Source: Trichobilharzia regenti
Lineage: Eukaryota > Platyhelminthes > Trematoda > Strigeidida > Schistosomatidae
DNA length: 64,000 bases
NCBI GenBank assembly: GCA_944472135.2
Contig: OX235263.1
Location: 26,155,379 to 26,219,378 of the forward strand
Reading direction: 5' to 3'
The notes beneath the pieces are model-generated. The model ran no database searches. It saw nothing but the letters and a program-made list of their open reading frames with translations, and was not told the DNA's origin. Of the stretch, positions 11,633 through 22,670 are shown piece by piece. Position 1 is the first letter of the stretch; the number at the start of each line of letters is the position of its first letter. A program made the position numbers and the translations under genes.

Positions 11633-11644
11633 AATTTTAATTTG

Positions 11645-13900
11645 TTACAACTATACAGTTATATATACGTCAAAACAGTGAGGTTAATGCCAAACAAATA
11701 CACACTTATATATACGTGTGACAGCTAGGTAAATACCAACCAAAACACAAAATGTGAATAAAACAGACAACACTTGAACTAAATAAATCAGTTAAAGTGA
11801 ACTAAAAGCTTCTGATGTGGTTTAAACAACAAAAGCAGAATTTACTTCACAACGTAAAAAATGCCACTCTCCTTTTTCAAAGCGCGCGCGCACTTTCTAA
11901 AAAGTTCATTCTCGCTGAATAAACTCTTTCCTGTGCAGTTGGTGTTCTGCTTTCATTACGGTGTGCCTGCTGGTTGCCTGTTACATGAGTAAAGTTGGTT
12001 ATTCGTAACGTGATAATATTGTTTGGTAAAACGTTAGTTAGTTCACCGATAATAGTGTTTTTGGCAATAGTAAATAACAGAAACCAACATATTAGAAATA
12101 TATACTCTGTATGATTCATTTTTATTACATGTATATCATATGTACACTTTTCTGTGAATTAAGTACCATTTTTCACCTAGAAGAATCGGATGGCTGTTCA
12201 GGGTTGTCGTAATTTGGTGTCTATTCTTTACTGTTTCTACTTCTGGAACATCGCAGAACTAGGGACAGTGATCTGCAGTCTGCCCGAAACAGTCTGCAGT
12301 TCGCCCGAGGTCAATGCTAGCTGTAAGCCAAAAACGAAGCGACTTAATGAGCAGATTATTGAATTTGAGCAGCCAGTCAGATGATTCCGTAGTGTACATG
12401 TGGGATCATGGATGCTGTACATGAGTAATGCAACAATCCGATCAACCAGAAAGCGCGACAGAACGCTAATATGGACGCCAAAATTAAGAAGCCCAAGGGA
12501 AAGTAAAGGGAAAATCAGGGAGACACTGAAGTGAATCCCTTTTTCTTCCAGGTGACACGTCTTATTTCTAGTATTGTTGGCACGCTTTTGCTATCATTAT
12601 GTCCCCTTTAGTCTTAATTTCATCCCCATTGTCTAATAATTCCTTCTTTCTCTATACTTCCCACTTCAAAAACATTATCCCCTTATTGTTGCCTATATGC
12701 AATCTATCTCCCTCGTTGAAAATGGTATCCCACTTCTTGTCGGGCTTTCCACAAAAGTGCTTCCTTTTTTGTGCGCACAATTTTCCGATTGGGAAATCTC
12801 ATCCAGATTTAGTATGCAAGCACTGCTTAGACAACAGGCTTGCACTATACTCAGAGTGTGGTTAATAATACGGACAGTTTCTTTAATCCTGCCCATGGGA
12901 CCCACATAAATTCCATCGAAAGCTTCTAGTCACCTGAAAAGGAGGATCAGAGCCTTGAGTGAACCAAGAAATACGATGATTTACCGTCGCCTCGACGAAT
13001 TTTCGTACAGAAATTGGTGAAACCTAACTACGAGGACTTCTGAGAGAAACTGGGAGGTTTCCTTGGAACATACAGAACGGAGTTATCCTATGTGGCTACA
13101 GTTTAAGGTTGCATTATTTCTGTATAAACGTCGTTTTGAAATTATGCACTTCTGCTTCAGACGCAATCGTTTGGTCGATAGACATTTGGTAAAACCTTTA
13201 TTAGGCAGTTTCGTTTTGGGGTGCAATAGTTTAGAGTCACCCCGTTTCGGTGGTTATCAATGACTACAATACCATGGGTCTCTATGCATTTCTTGAGTTT
13301 TGGTTATACGTGTAATATTTCTTTCGTTGGTATTTCCCGTTCATGTAGTCTGATATTCTGCGTTTCGACAGACTGTGGCAGTTATGGTCTGGGCTTCATT
13401 TAAAAGTTTGTCGGAGGAGAATATAGCGAGTGAAAGCAGCACGAATGTGATTGAGAATTTTAGTGAAATAATGCTAAGATGATGTTTCCGCCTCTGAGAT
13501 AAATTTGAGAATGCATCAAAGGACTTTAAGAAAGCGAGAACCTTAAAACCGCCAGCAGTGTATACCTCTGAACACAATACGTTCACATTGAGAGAAGAAA
13601 TCGGCGGTGGAGAGATGTTGGATTGCAGTGAGACAATTTTATGGAGCCCTTATCCAGTGTGTATCTTTCTTTTTATTCTTTGGTTCCTGAGACGACTAAC
13701 AAAGTATTATTGAATGTATTCCTGCAGTAGATTCAGTGTCACGATTACTAGGAGTTAGTTAGTGGGACTATATGCACGTAGTTTTCACGAGAATTTTTCG
13801 CACCAGCAATGTGTTTCAAACCTCAGAACAAGTGTAGACTATGATAACTGAATTTACTGACCACTTATGTCTTATTTGACCGTGCCTTTTAATCATGTAT
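11645..13900. other. Mostly unassigned AT-rich DNA
   Basis: No transposon motif or convincing spliced gene was seen. The one frame worth noting is at 12190-12384. The CGCGCGCGC run at 11881-11890 is unusual in this AT-rich DNA. Confidence 0.35.
12190..12384 (+). CDS. Possible small secreted protein ORF
   Basis: A 64-codon frame whose N-terminus (about residues 8-30) is hydrophobic (NLVSILYCFYFW) and is followed by a polar tail with basic KPKTKR. It has five cysteines (residues 6, 15, 29, 36, 45). It could be a secreted or membrane-anchored peptide or a chance frame; no homologue, TATA box or splice context supports it. Confidence 0.15.
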   Translation: MAVQGCRNLVSILYCFYFWNIAELGTVICSLPETVCSSPEVNASCKPKTKRLNEQIIEFEQPVR

Positions 13901-13914
13901 ACGCTTAGTTTATG

Positions 13915-14460
13915 AAAATTGATTATTATTATTTGCTTGTCAATGTCTTGCGAAATAGTGTACGGCGAATTCAATCTGTATTACTCTTAGGAATGTTGAG
14001 TCGTAATGAGATCTCTGCGTTATTTGAATCCGGTGGGAGGTTGATGGAGTTCCATTCGGACGAATACACTCGAAATCCACTAACGAATGTTTTTCGACCG
14101 AATAGATTTGTATAATCATTTGGAGAAATTGATTTTACATACATCAATAACAACAAGAGAGGAAAGTAAGTCAACTCATTCACTAATCACCATAAAGGTA
14201 CTCTTTGTTCGAGTTTGTGGTGCCGGATAACCGTGAATGTGGGCGTCCAGTTGTATTTGCTTGAAATGCAAGAGAGTTTAGATATGTTGCGACTTGGATA
14301 TTGAACATTGTCGGTGAGATAATTGGAGGTGCTTCCCAAACGAAGACTTTCATTTTGGACTATGCCAGTCCATATATGTAGGAAAACTTTATCGGTGTTG
14401 CATTGAAATATAACGTTTGCTTCAATATTTTTGTGTTCCATTCGGTATGCTTGTGGTCGG
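13915..14460 (+). pseudogene. Second Mutator-like transposase relic
   Basis: Plus-strand translation matches the relic at 0.5-2.0 kb block for block: LFESGGRLMEFHSDEYTRNP here against a similar block there, then INNNKRGK, a short intron, and YSLFEFVVPDN with a CGRPVVFAW motif. The intron (about 14167-14197) again begins GTAAGT, ends AAAG, and sits at the same codon. After it comes TKTFILDYASPYM-like sequence in a shifted frame. Stops and frameshifts show decay. The SWIM region was not found downstream, so the copy is truncated. Confidence 0.62.
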
Positions 14461-15535
14461 CGTGCGGCATGTTAGATCGGTATTCCCTAGGATATGAGCC
14501 TACTTCACGTAGGTACAATTGCTCTGTAACACTATCGATTAATGGTAATAAACACTTATAAGGGCTTTAGTCAAGCCTAAGTGTCTACCAAAAGTTATGC
14601 GATCACTTTTCCTAGTCGTAGCCGAGTGTGTAGGGGTCGATGACGAAAAACCTAACGCATGCATTCGAAATATAAGAACAGGACTTTCGAACTGTAGTAG
14701 ATCATGATTCTGTCATAGAGTAAGTGTATTCGAAAGTAGTGCATTACTATTTTGGTTGAAGCGTGATGTCGACGATATGTTTACGAGTGTTAAGATATTA
14801 TTCAAGAAGATGTTCACATGAGAGGAACAATTGAGTAAGTGGAGCTGTAGTAGCCTCACCACCATTTCACTTGCTCTGAATCGTGCTACCAAGCACTTTT
14901 TCACGTCCAATAATTCAGTCTTTCGTCTCTTCCTGATAGTCGATTTATTTTCACTGACATAGAATAGAGATGATGTGGTAACCGAGATGTGAGGTATATT
15001 TAATGAAAAATAGCAACAAGTAACTGTCTGTACAGATTTGTTTGTCATAATTATTTCGGGAATGATGAATTGCTGTGAACATGTTGACTGACGTTACTGA
15101 AGTTCTGTGAATAAATGAATGAAGTACATTGTGGAATCCGTTGGGAGTAGCAGATGATATGAAAGTTAAACACTTTATATTTGCCTAGCTTTTCTGTCTT
15201 ATTCTGTGGTCATGGGAGCACTCTACTGTGGCCTTGACTATCACATACAACATTGTTTCTCTTGCCAAGTGTAGCACTATGCAAATGATGAATTCATGTC
15301 GTGATGTCATTCCGAATTTCGAAAGATGTCTAACACATCTAAAATATGTGATTATGGAGACTAGAGTAACACTTCTTTCAATCTGCTCAAATTGTTTCCT
15401 TTGACTAGGTTTCTTATAAAAAATCTGTAGCATTGGTATTGATTTTCTAGGAAGCTTAGTGTCTTGTTCATTTTCGTAAACGTTCCTTCACGCATAATAG
15501 CATGCAGTAACTGTATATGCTTATGCATTTGAGTC
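14461..15535. other. No gene recognised
   Basis: AT-rich DNA, possibly the decayed 3' half of the preceding Mutator-like relic. No recognisable domain on either strand. Confidence 0.3.
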
Positions 15536-15554
15536 TGGACATAACAAAGACCGG

Positions 15555-15602
15555 TGGGTGTGCACTGACGAAGAGTCCCACACTAGGACGAAACGGCTGC
15601 CC
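15555..15602 (+). other. Hammerhead-core-like sequence in a dispersed repeat
   Basis: The stretch holds CTGACGA, then a GTCC/GGAC stem with a 7-nt loop, then GAAAC, which is the order of a hammerhead ribozyme core. Three extra bases (AGA) separate CTGACGA from the stem, and I could not draw convincing stems I and III. Schistosome SINE-like Sm-alpha repeats encode hammerheads, so this may be a decayed or unrelated look-alike. Confidence 0.2.
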
Positions 15603-15719
15603 AGTACTCCCTGGTTGCTTTTCCAGTGGTTCTCTAACTGATGTTAGCTCATGATGAAATCCTCCAACGGATGAAACGAAATCCCTACAAAACCACTACT
15701 TGGAAATAACAAAGTCTGT

Positions 15720-17664
15720 CGAGATGAGGCGTTTACTAATAAGTGGTTGAAAAATATGAGTCCGAAGTGGAACGTCCAAATTCTTCCTAGCCATAGATAA
15801 TTCCTTAAGGAGCTCAGAATACCTAAGTGATCTGGAAGCGATTGATTATTAGGACCGGTATAACTTACGTAACAGATGCATTAGTGGTAGGATGTACCTG
15901 CAAGCTACTTTTCGACAAGAAATTGATACTAATTGTAAGCGGTGTTATATTTCAGAAGAATAATGCGTAGTATTCTTCTTGTTCCAGTGCAGACGTTGAT
16001 ATCGAGATAAGCTGATGCCACTTGGTGCAGTAAGTAGTTATGGGCTCGTGACATTCCACTCGTATCACACCTTCAGCTGAACAATTTTAACTGTGAACAT
16101 CGTCGAAATGGGCGTAATCACCACAAAGTTCAGCCATGTGCCTCATTCATAATATTATTTCTTCGGTGTGTTATGAAGGATTTGCCCCATCACGGATGAA
16201 AATGAAAATATATCTAACTTGTGTCTGTGGGTTCATTCTCCATCAAAGGCCTGTTTCTCATGGAATAAATGCTATAACATTAACTGTTGCCTGTAGTCAA
16301 TATACAACCTGAACATCAAAAGCACTCACAAATTTCAAACCCTCAAGGCTGTCAAACAAAAAAAGAAGTAGTTTCTATGCATAATTTCTCTTGGTACATG
16401 CTTGTCTTTGTGATAATCCATCTAGAATATCAAAACAGTTTGATGTATTAATACAAACATAATAATGTGAGAAAATACCGCTTTCTTCGACTTCAGAAAC
16501 CTAGGACTAATGAAATATTTCCTATTTTCACAAGAAAAATCTCTTGTAATCCCTCTGTAGGCAGGAAGACGGTAGCCCATTGTGTGCGCGAAAATGCATT
16601 GCTATAGCCTTTATCTTCACCCAAACAATTCCACATGGCTATGTCCGAAATTCATTTGCATGGGATACATTTCACTGGTGATGCCACCCGACGATGACAT
16701 TATCGAGAAAATGATACGAATATACTACTCATTTTAGATTAGTACACCATCTGACTCTGAATCAAAAATAAGATGCAATGCCGTACACAGCAAAGCTATG
16801 CAGGAGAACTGACCGCAAGCTTTATTATTTTTCCAAGGTATTTGTGATCTGTCCAGTAAAGGCCTGAGTTCTGTTAATGCAAAGACTATATTTCCATATT
16901 TAATAGTGTGCTAATCCACTGAGGGGTTAGCAGATTGTCCCGACTGACTTTAGCTGAAAAGAACAGCAGCCATGTAAATTCACCATAAACCAAATTTATG
17001 TAGCTGAAACGATAAATCATGCATACCTATACAGTTGGTGTGTTCGTGCATAGACAGAAATAAATATACAATAATAACAGTGAAGTGTTCCTTCATCGAA
17101 ACACTTAGCGGCTAGCATACCAACTCGACTTTTGGATGCATGAACGGATTGGAAGGTGAATATAATCGTCTTGGCTAGTGCAGTTCAGAAACAGTACACG
17201 GCTTCTGATATACCCACAACAAATGCCAACCATGAGAAATAAGCTTGGCAGCGTATAAGTGTCACATCATATCAACGGCATGACCAATGAAATACTCAAT
17301 ATGTCGATACAGCATAGGCATAAAATTTAAATGAATACAGTCTTACAAATAAGGAATGACTGTGATGAACACAGAGCTGACAGTGTGATGAAAGCTAGTT
17401 AAAAACACAGGTAGCATCTCTCCTACTTAGTAACATAAGAATAGCTTCTTGGTGCAGAGCTGATGTCACATGTCTCATTAGTGTGGTCTAACTTGTTGGT
17501 GTTAAGCTAAGAATGTAATCAATCATGGTCACAGGAGTGCAGCATACTTTTCCGTGTTAGCATGATGCGACAACCTGAGCATCGATATGAGTATTCTTTG
17601 GTAGAATTTAGAAAGTTAGCTCACGCTGACCGAAATGAAGGTAATGAGATTTACCTTGACGTAC

Positions 17665-17701
<37 letters not shown>

Positions 17702-19100
17702 TTGTAGTCAGGTGATTGTTGAAGGCTTTTCAAATTGCTCAGATGGTATTCTCAGGGATATTCAGAGCACGGAGAATGCTTAGAAGTCATTGTGAGAATT
17801 CCATTGTATCTTGGTTATCCTCGTGAAATGGCGTATTTGTCCTCAGCGTAATTGTGTCTCTGATTCTTTATGGATTGTGTACATGCATGCGTTCATGCTC
17901 ACTGATACTTATGGAACAGGATAAATGTAAGCTAGTCAACAACATAATTGGTCAATTTATGTGTATCAGTTCTAACTAAGGGAAGCATTTCTGCTAGTCA
18001 AGCTTGGATCATGACCATTCGATCACAGAAGAATTTTCTGTGTGATATAATCAAACAGTGATACAGTATTAATCACTGCGTGCTTGTATCGTCAAATGAA
18101 TTTTGTTCTATGATGGAATCACACTGTGCGGATACTGTGTACGCATATGCTTTGTTCTTATATGCATGACGATTGCTTAGTAATGTGATTTGAGAGTTCA
18201 GTGCATTTTGATGCTTGGCTGTCACCTCATGTTGATGAGGACGTTGCAATCAGAAAAGAAAGCCAATAGAATTCATGGATTTGCTGTTGACGAGTAGTCA
18301 AAGCATAATATACAAATATATTGTATGTGGCAGATGCACTACTCGCTCGATGGATGTCTATGTATTTCAGTGAGGATGCAGGTTCGCCAGATATGTGAGG
18401 AATATGAATTCAGGTGAGATGAGATGAGTGTCAGCTCGTTGGTGTCTGTCTGGTGAGAGCACTTAGTTAACTGACACAAGTCAGACAACAGTATGAAGAC
18501 ACCGAGAAGGGTGTAGATGGTGACTGGAGAAGTCATGGAATGGTACGACTGCACTACTATAAGAAAATATTAATAGAGTGAGAGGAGTCTCTCCAGTGTC
18601 GCTGTTGTTGGTGGGAGACGTGTTGATACTTCAGTGCCTCAGATGAGTCGAACCAGAGACCCGTTATCTGTAATATGTTCATTTTTTGTCAACAAAGCCA
18701 CAAGGCATTAATCAGTCAACAGTTGTTCACTAACGAATCATACGTTGTCAAACACAAATCCAGTGTAGGAAGGAGACATATTCATCGGGCCAAAGTTTCG
18801 AAAATACATCTGTTAAATAATTGTGTTGTCTCCACCTTCTGGAGAACTTAGGGAGAAGTAACTGCACTCCGCATGTTAGGTCAATAAAGCATATTCCAAA
18901 GTTGTTAGGAAAACGGATGAAATCCAGAAGATTGATGGCCAAACGCAGTGTCAATTTTTCTTATCATTCTTATTCTCTATTACTTCACATCGATTTGTGT
19001 CTCTTCGTTTGCCTCTAGTCTTCATAAAAATTCACCAGACAAGTAACTGTGTGAAGGATCAGATTGCTCAGAATCTGATAGAGAAGATTTGTAGCTCAGG
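15720..19100. other. No gene recognised
   Basis: Over 3 kb without a convincing exon chain, transposon domain or RNA gene. It contains a TA microsatellite. Confidence 0.35.
17668..17698. repeat. (TA)n microsatellite
   Basis: About 15 uninterrupted TA units. Confidence 0.95.
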
Positions 19101-19107
19101 TGGATAA

Positions 19108-19189
19108 TTTTGATGTGGTTTTGTTCTCTGAGCTGGATAGTTAGTTTGCAAACTAACTATCCAGCTCAGAGAACAAAACCACATCAAAA
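19108..19189. repeat. 82-bp perfect palindrome
   Basis: Two 41-bp arms are exact reverse complements with no spacer; the centre is the TTTGCAAA at 19145-19152. The flanking bases stop matching at 19107/19190. It could extrude as a cruciform, or be an inverted repeat formed during repair. Confidence 0.95.
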
Positions 19190-19795
19190 AAATGCTCAGA
19201 ATCTATTGCACAAAACCATCAAATGTTCCAGATAATCTCCGTCTCCTAAGAACACTATCCAAACTTATAAAAATGACTAATTGTTTCAAATTTTCTATAG
19301 AAGTCTCTCTTCATACATGCAGAGGTTTTGCACTATAACTGTGAACTTCCCTGCATATTTTCATTGCTACAACTATAAAGAGGGAAGATAAAATCTGACA
19401 AGCGTCTGTACACGTTCAACACCTAACATTAGCCTTGTTGTAGTTCACTATTAGGGTGACGCCTGTAAACCGGTGTCCGACATCCACAATGATCTTGGAA
19501 GTTGATGATAGCCAGTCAGTGGAAAAGCCCATGGTCTTCATCGGTGCATGTGATGCTTAAGAATAGCGTCACAGACCGAAGTCCTTGTGATAGTCAGTGA
19601 GGCCTGGAACCGCATTTCGCACACTGTTTTCAGTGTAAACGCACACAGGTTTGTGTGCATTTGGGAGGGTCAGAGAGTGAACGATCATTGTCTGAAAATG
19701 GACAATGAATAGGAATCGCTCGCTCATACGCGTTTGACGATGTCTAAGAAAATGTGAAGACTCAGGGCATGACTACATCTTCAGGAGACACACTT

Positions 19796-20030
19796 ACATT
19801 TAATAAGCTCACTCATCACCTGGCCTTCGTTAATCCTACTTATTTCCGAAATGCTGTCGTCATCACGATTTTCTGTCTCCTCGAGAATCCACACATCTTC
19901 CTTGATCCATGCAAAGATTCCCAAATCTTCCAGCGCTTCACTCAGAGTATCGTCTGCCTATGCATACACGAATGACATTCTAATAGCCAGTTCAAACACA
20001 TCACTGAATTACCTAACTCCATGTTATCTC
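19796..20030 (+). repeat. Dispersed ~230-bp repeat, copy 1
   Basis: Close to identical with 33404-33630 in the palindrome spacer, same orientation, with scattered substitutions. The copy at 33 kb crosses the inner edge of the right arm. I do not recognise the family. Confidence 0.85.
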
Positions 20031-20257
20031 ATATTCTGATTGATCGTACATTCTAAAGGGATTTGGATGACAATCCAATTTCACTGACTATAATTCGACC
20101 TTCCAATTGTACAACAATAAGTAGGTTTACTAATATGGAACCAATCCCAGAAACTGGTTCATACAGGCCGTGTGTGACCGGCCTCCAGCAGTTGTCCCCT
20201 GGGCTCTGCGGTCACTCAACACTATTCCTGTGTCAGGTACACAAAGAATCAATCAAC

Positions 20258-21050
20258 TTTAATAATAATAATGATTTACTTTATTCCAAAAACAGTACTT
20301 GTGATACAGAATGGAATTTTCAGCATTTAATCACAATATTGCGTCTAATTTCCTCAAATTATAAATAAAATTAGTCACACAAATAATCTTCCACATTTAC
20401 AATAAGGGTAATGTCAGAAACATGCAGCATACAAAATGTAAATAGTAATAATGATAACAGCTAAGGTAATAATAATAATACAAGTGAAAATTGCCGTGGG
20501 CTTGTTTCACACAGTATTGTCGATGTGGTATAGAAATCCTAGCATGTTTAAAATTATTGAATGTAATGTTCTCTTTACATGGTATGGTGAGGGGAAAAAC
20601 AAAGATCACAGCAGTCATAGAGATAAGTTGGTGCTTGCAATTATGAGAGTAAAACAAAGAAGCAACAGAACCATAAATATAATAGAAATAATAAAAGTAA
20701 AACTTGAAGGTATATAAGGATGGATGGAGGAAATTGTTTATTTACTAGATGAAAAAAGGTTAGTTAATTGTTGACTGACACTATTTTCATCACATAAAAT
20801 ACTTTCCAAGTATGGTATCATAGAATTTCTATACTTAGACGTGCGAGCATACAGTTTTCTGAAGTTACTTCTTGTTCTACCTGAGGAGATGCAAGGTGGA
20901 AGCTGAGGGTAAAGTGGGTGCTCCAATCAAACAAAATCCCTCTAGCAAATTTATTGCACGAAGTCAGGTGCCTATCGACAACGACGTTAACTATGTGGTC
21001 CACTGGGACACCACTCACCCTACTGACCGTCTTCAGCATTCCTTTTTAAG
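20258..21050 (-). pseudogene. 5'-truncated non-LTR reverse transcriptase fragment
   Basis: The minus strand encodes the C-terminal end of the same family as the 49-52 kb element: HPLYPQLPPCISSGRTR and YARTSKYRNSMIPYL align with HPLYSQLFPCISSGKTR and YARTTKYKNSTVPYL there. Its 3' end carries an (ATT)n tail at 20258-20275, also as in that element. The 5' truncation point near 21050 lies right at the outer edge of the left palindrome arm. Confidence 0.82.
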
Positions 21051-22131
21051 CAAACCAGGAAAAACTAAGGGTGAACAATAAAGAAGAATAGGTAGGATGC
21101 AAGAGTTTATGAACTGTAAGAGGAAGGGTTGAGTTATACTCAGATAGACTCAGATAGACCACGTAGCGATAGGGTATCGTTGGTGAGGGTCAGTAGAAGA
21201 ATTTCACTCCTTCTGAAACACGTGCGTAGACTCTGATCACACTCTGGTTCGCGCACGTTTATGCTTACGACTAAATAGACATAAGAAATTGACGGCAGAG
21301 AAACAGTTACGTCCTCAACTAGATCGAGACACTGAGTCCCTATTTAAGGAAGAAATAACGAAATGAGTATCTGAGTTTGACAGCAGGACTCTCCCTGAGG
21401 TAGCCTGGTACAACATACAGTTAGCTGCAGACACAGCGGTAAAAGTTGATTATAGGCTAAAACCAAAAGTTAGTAAGAGCTATTGGATCTCTACCGCCTC
21501 ATCCGAACTGATTGACGCAAGACGACTGATTCCGGCGAGCTCCGATTATGATGAGGGGCGAAAGGTACTCAAACGAAAACTAACAAGAAGTCTTCGCAAA
21601 GCCCGTGAACAGTGGTCGGCGATAAAAGCGAAAGAGATGGAAAAGGCATCGGAGATTGGTAACACCAGACAACTATTTAGGCTTATCAAGGAAACAGGTG
21701 GTAAAAGGCAAATTATAAGTGAAACAATCTCTGAGAAAAATGGTACCATAATGAGCTCCCAGGATAGACGACTGGAACGCTGGAAAGGACACTATGAGGA
21801 GCAGTTTGACTGGCCTACAGCCAAGCTCAACCTGCCGAACATCCAACACCTCCCTGAATGAGATATAGACACAGATCCCCCTTCCTTAACTGAGGTAACT
21901 AAAGCTGTCACCAATCTCAAACAAGGCAAAGCAGCGAGACCTGATGGAATAACTCCAGAGGTATTTGAGCACGCTGGAGGCAGTTTACTGTCTGCATTAA
22001 AGGAAGTACTAAACAACGTCTGGGAATCAGAGGAAGTCCCGTCGGGCTGTTGAAAGTCACTGATTATCCCCATATACAAGAACGGAGACAAGTCTTCCTG
22101 TGATAATCACAGAGGGACTAACCTGACTTAT

Positions 22132-22670
22132 TGATATATATATATATATATATATATATGGTGGTCTCTCTTTCTGTTTGCTCGCTTAGTCTGTGACCAT
22201 TTCACTTTGATGAACCTGTCTCCTTTAACAATGTATATTCCCCTTATATTATATATAATATGAGTGTTTGTTGACAGTCCGTTGCTTGGTGACATATCCA
22301 TATTATATGTGTGGTTGTTGACATGTCTGCTATATTTTGCTATGTATATATGGATCGACACTCCATTATAATTAGCCATTCATGTTAAGACTGTCTATTG
22401 ATTTGTTTACACACTTTGTCTGGACATTCATATATATTTCGCTCACACAATCTTGTGTGACTTACTTTGGTGTGATACCACTTATTGCGTCTCCTTGTGT
22501 TTGGAAAGTAGAAGTATCATCGCAAACCTAATTGTCTTCTGATTTCCGTCTTTCTTGCGTCAGGACTATTAAATTCTCGACCAGTACATAGCAATAATTT
22601 GGCGACGAGTACATAACAATTTGGCGACGGGGAAAACTACTATTAACCACTCAGCAGCAGCAACATAACA
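22132..22670 (-). mobile_element. LTR-like insertion inside the RTE element
   Basis: A 539-bp block is flanked by the 5-bp direct repeat CTTAT (22127-22131 and 22671-22675). Read on the minus strand it starts TGTTATGT and ends TATCA, the TG...CA ends of an LTR. It holds two TTGGCGACG motifs near its plus-strand end and a TA run at the other. It looks like a solo LTR of a Ty3/Gypsy-type element. The same insertion sits in the mirrored arm, so it predates the arm duplication. Confidence 0.65.
22136..22159. repeat. (TA)n microsatellite differing between arms
   Basis: This TA run is 6 bp longer than its mirror at 44.51-44.53 kb. It is the cause of the change in mirror offset. Confidence 0.9.

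Larger units (their letters stand above)
7705..11640 (-). mobile_element. Full-length-looking CR1-like non-LTR retrotransposon
   Basis: A minus-strand element with intact ORF1 and ORF2 in the standard CR1 order. The 3' end (7705-7730) is a short ATTCAG-type tandem repeat instead of poly(A), as is typical for CR1 elements. The 5' end is not sharply defined; it lies at or just past the ORF1 start at 11632. No target-site duplication could be assigned. Both frames are undamaged, unlike every other CR1-like copy in the window, which suggests recent insertion. Confidence 0.85.
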
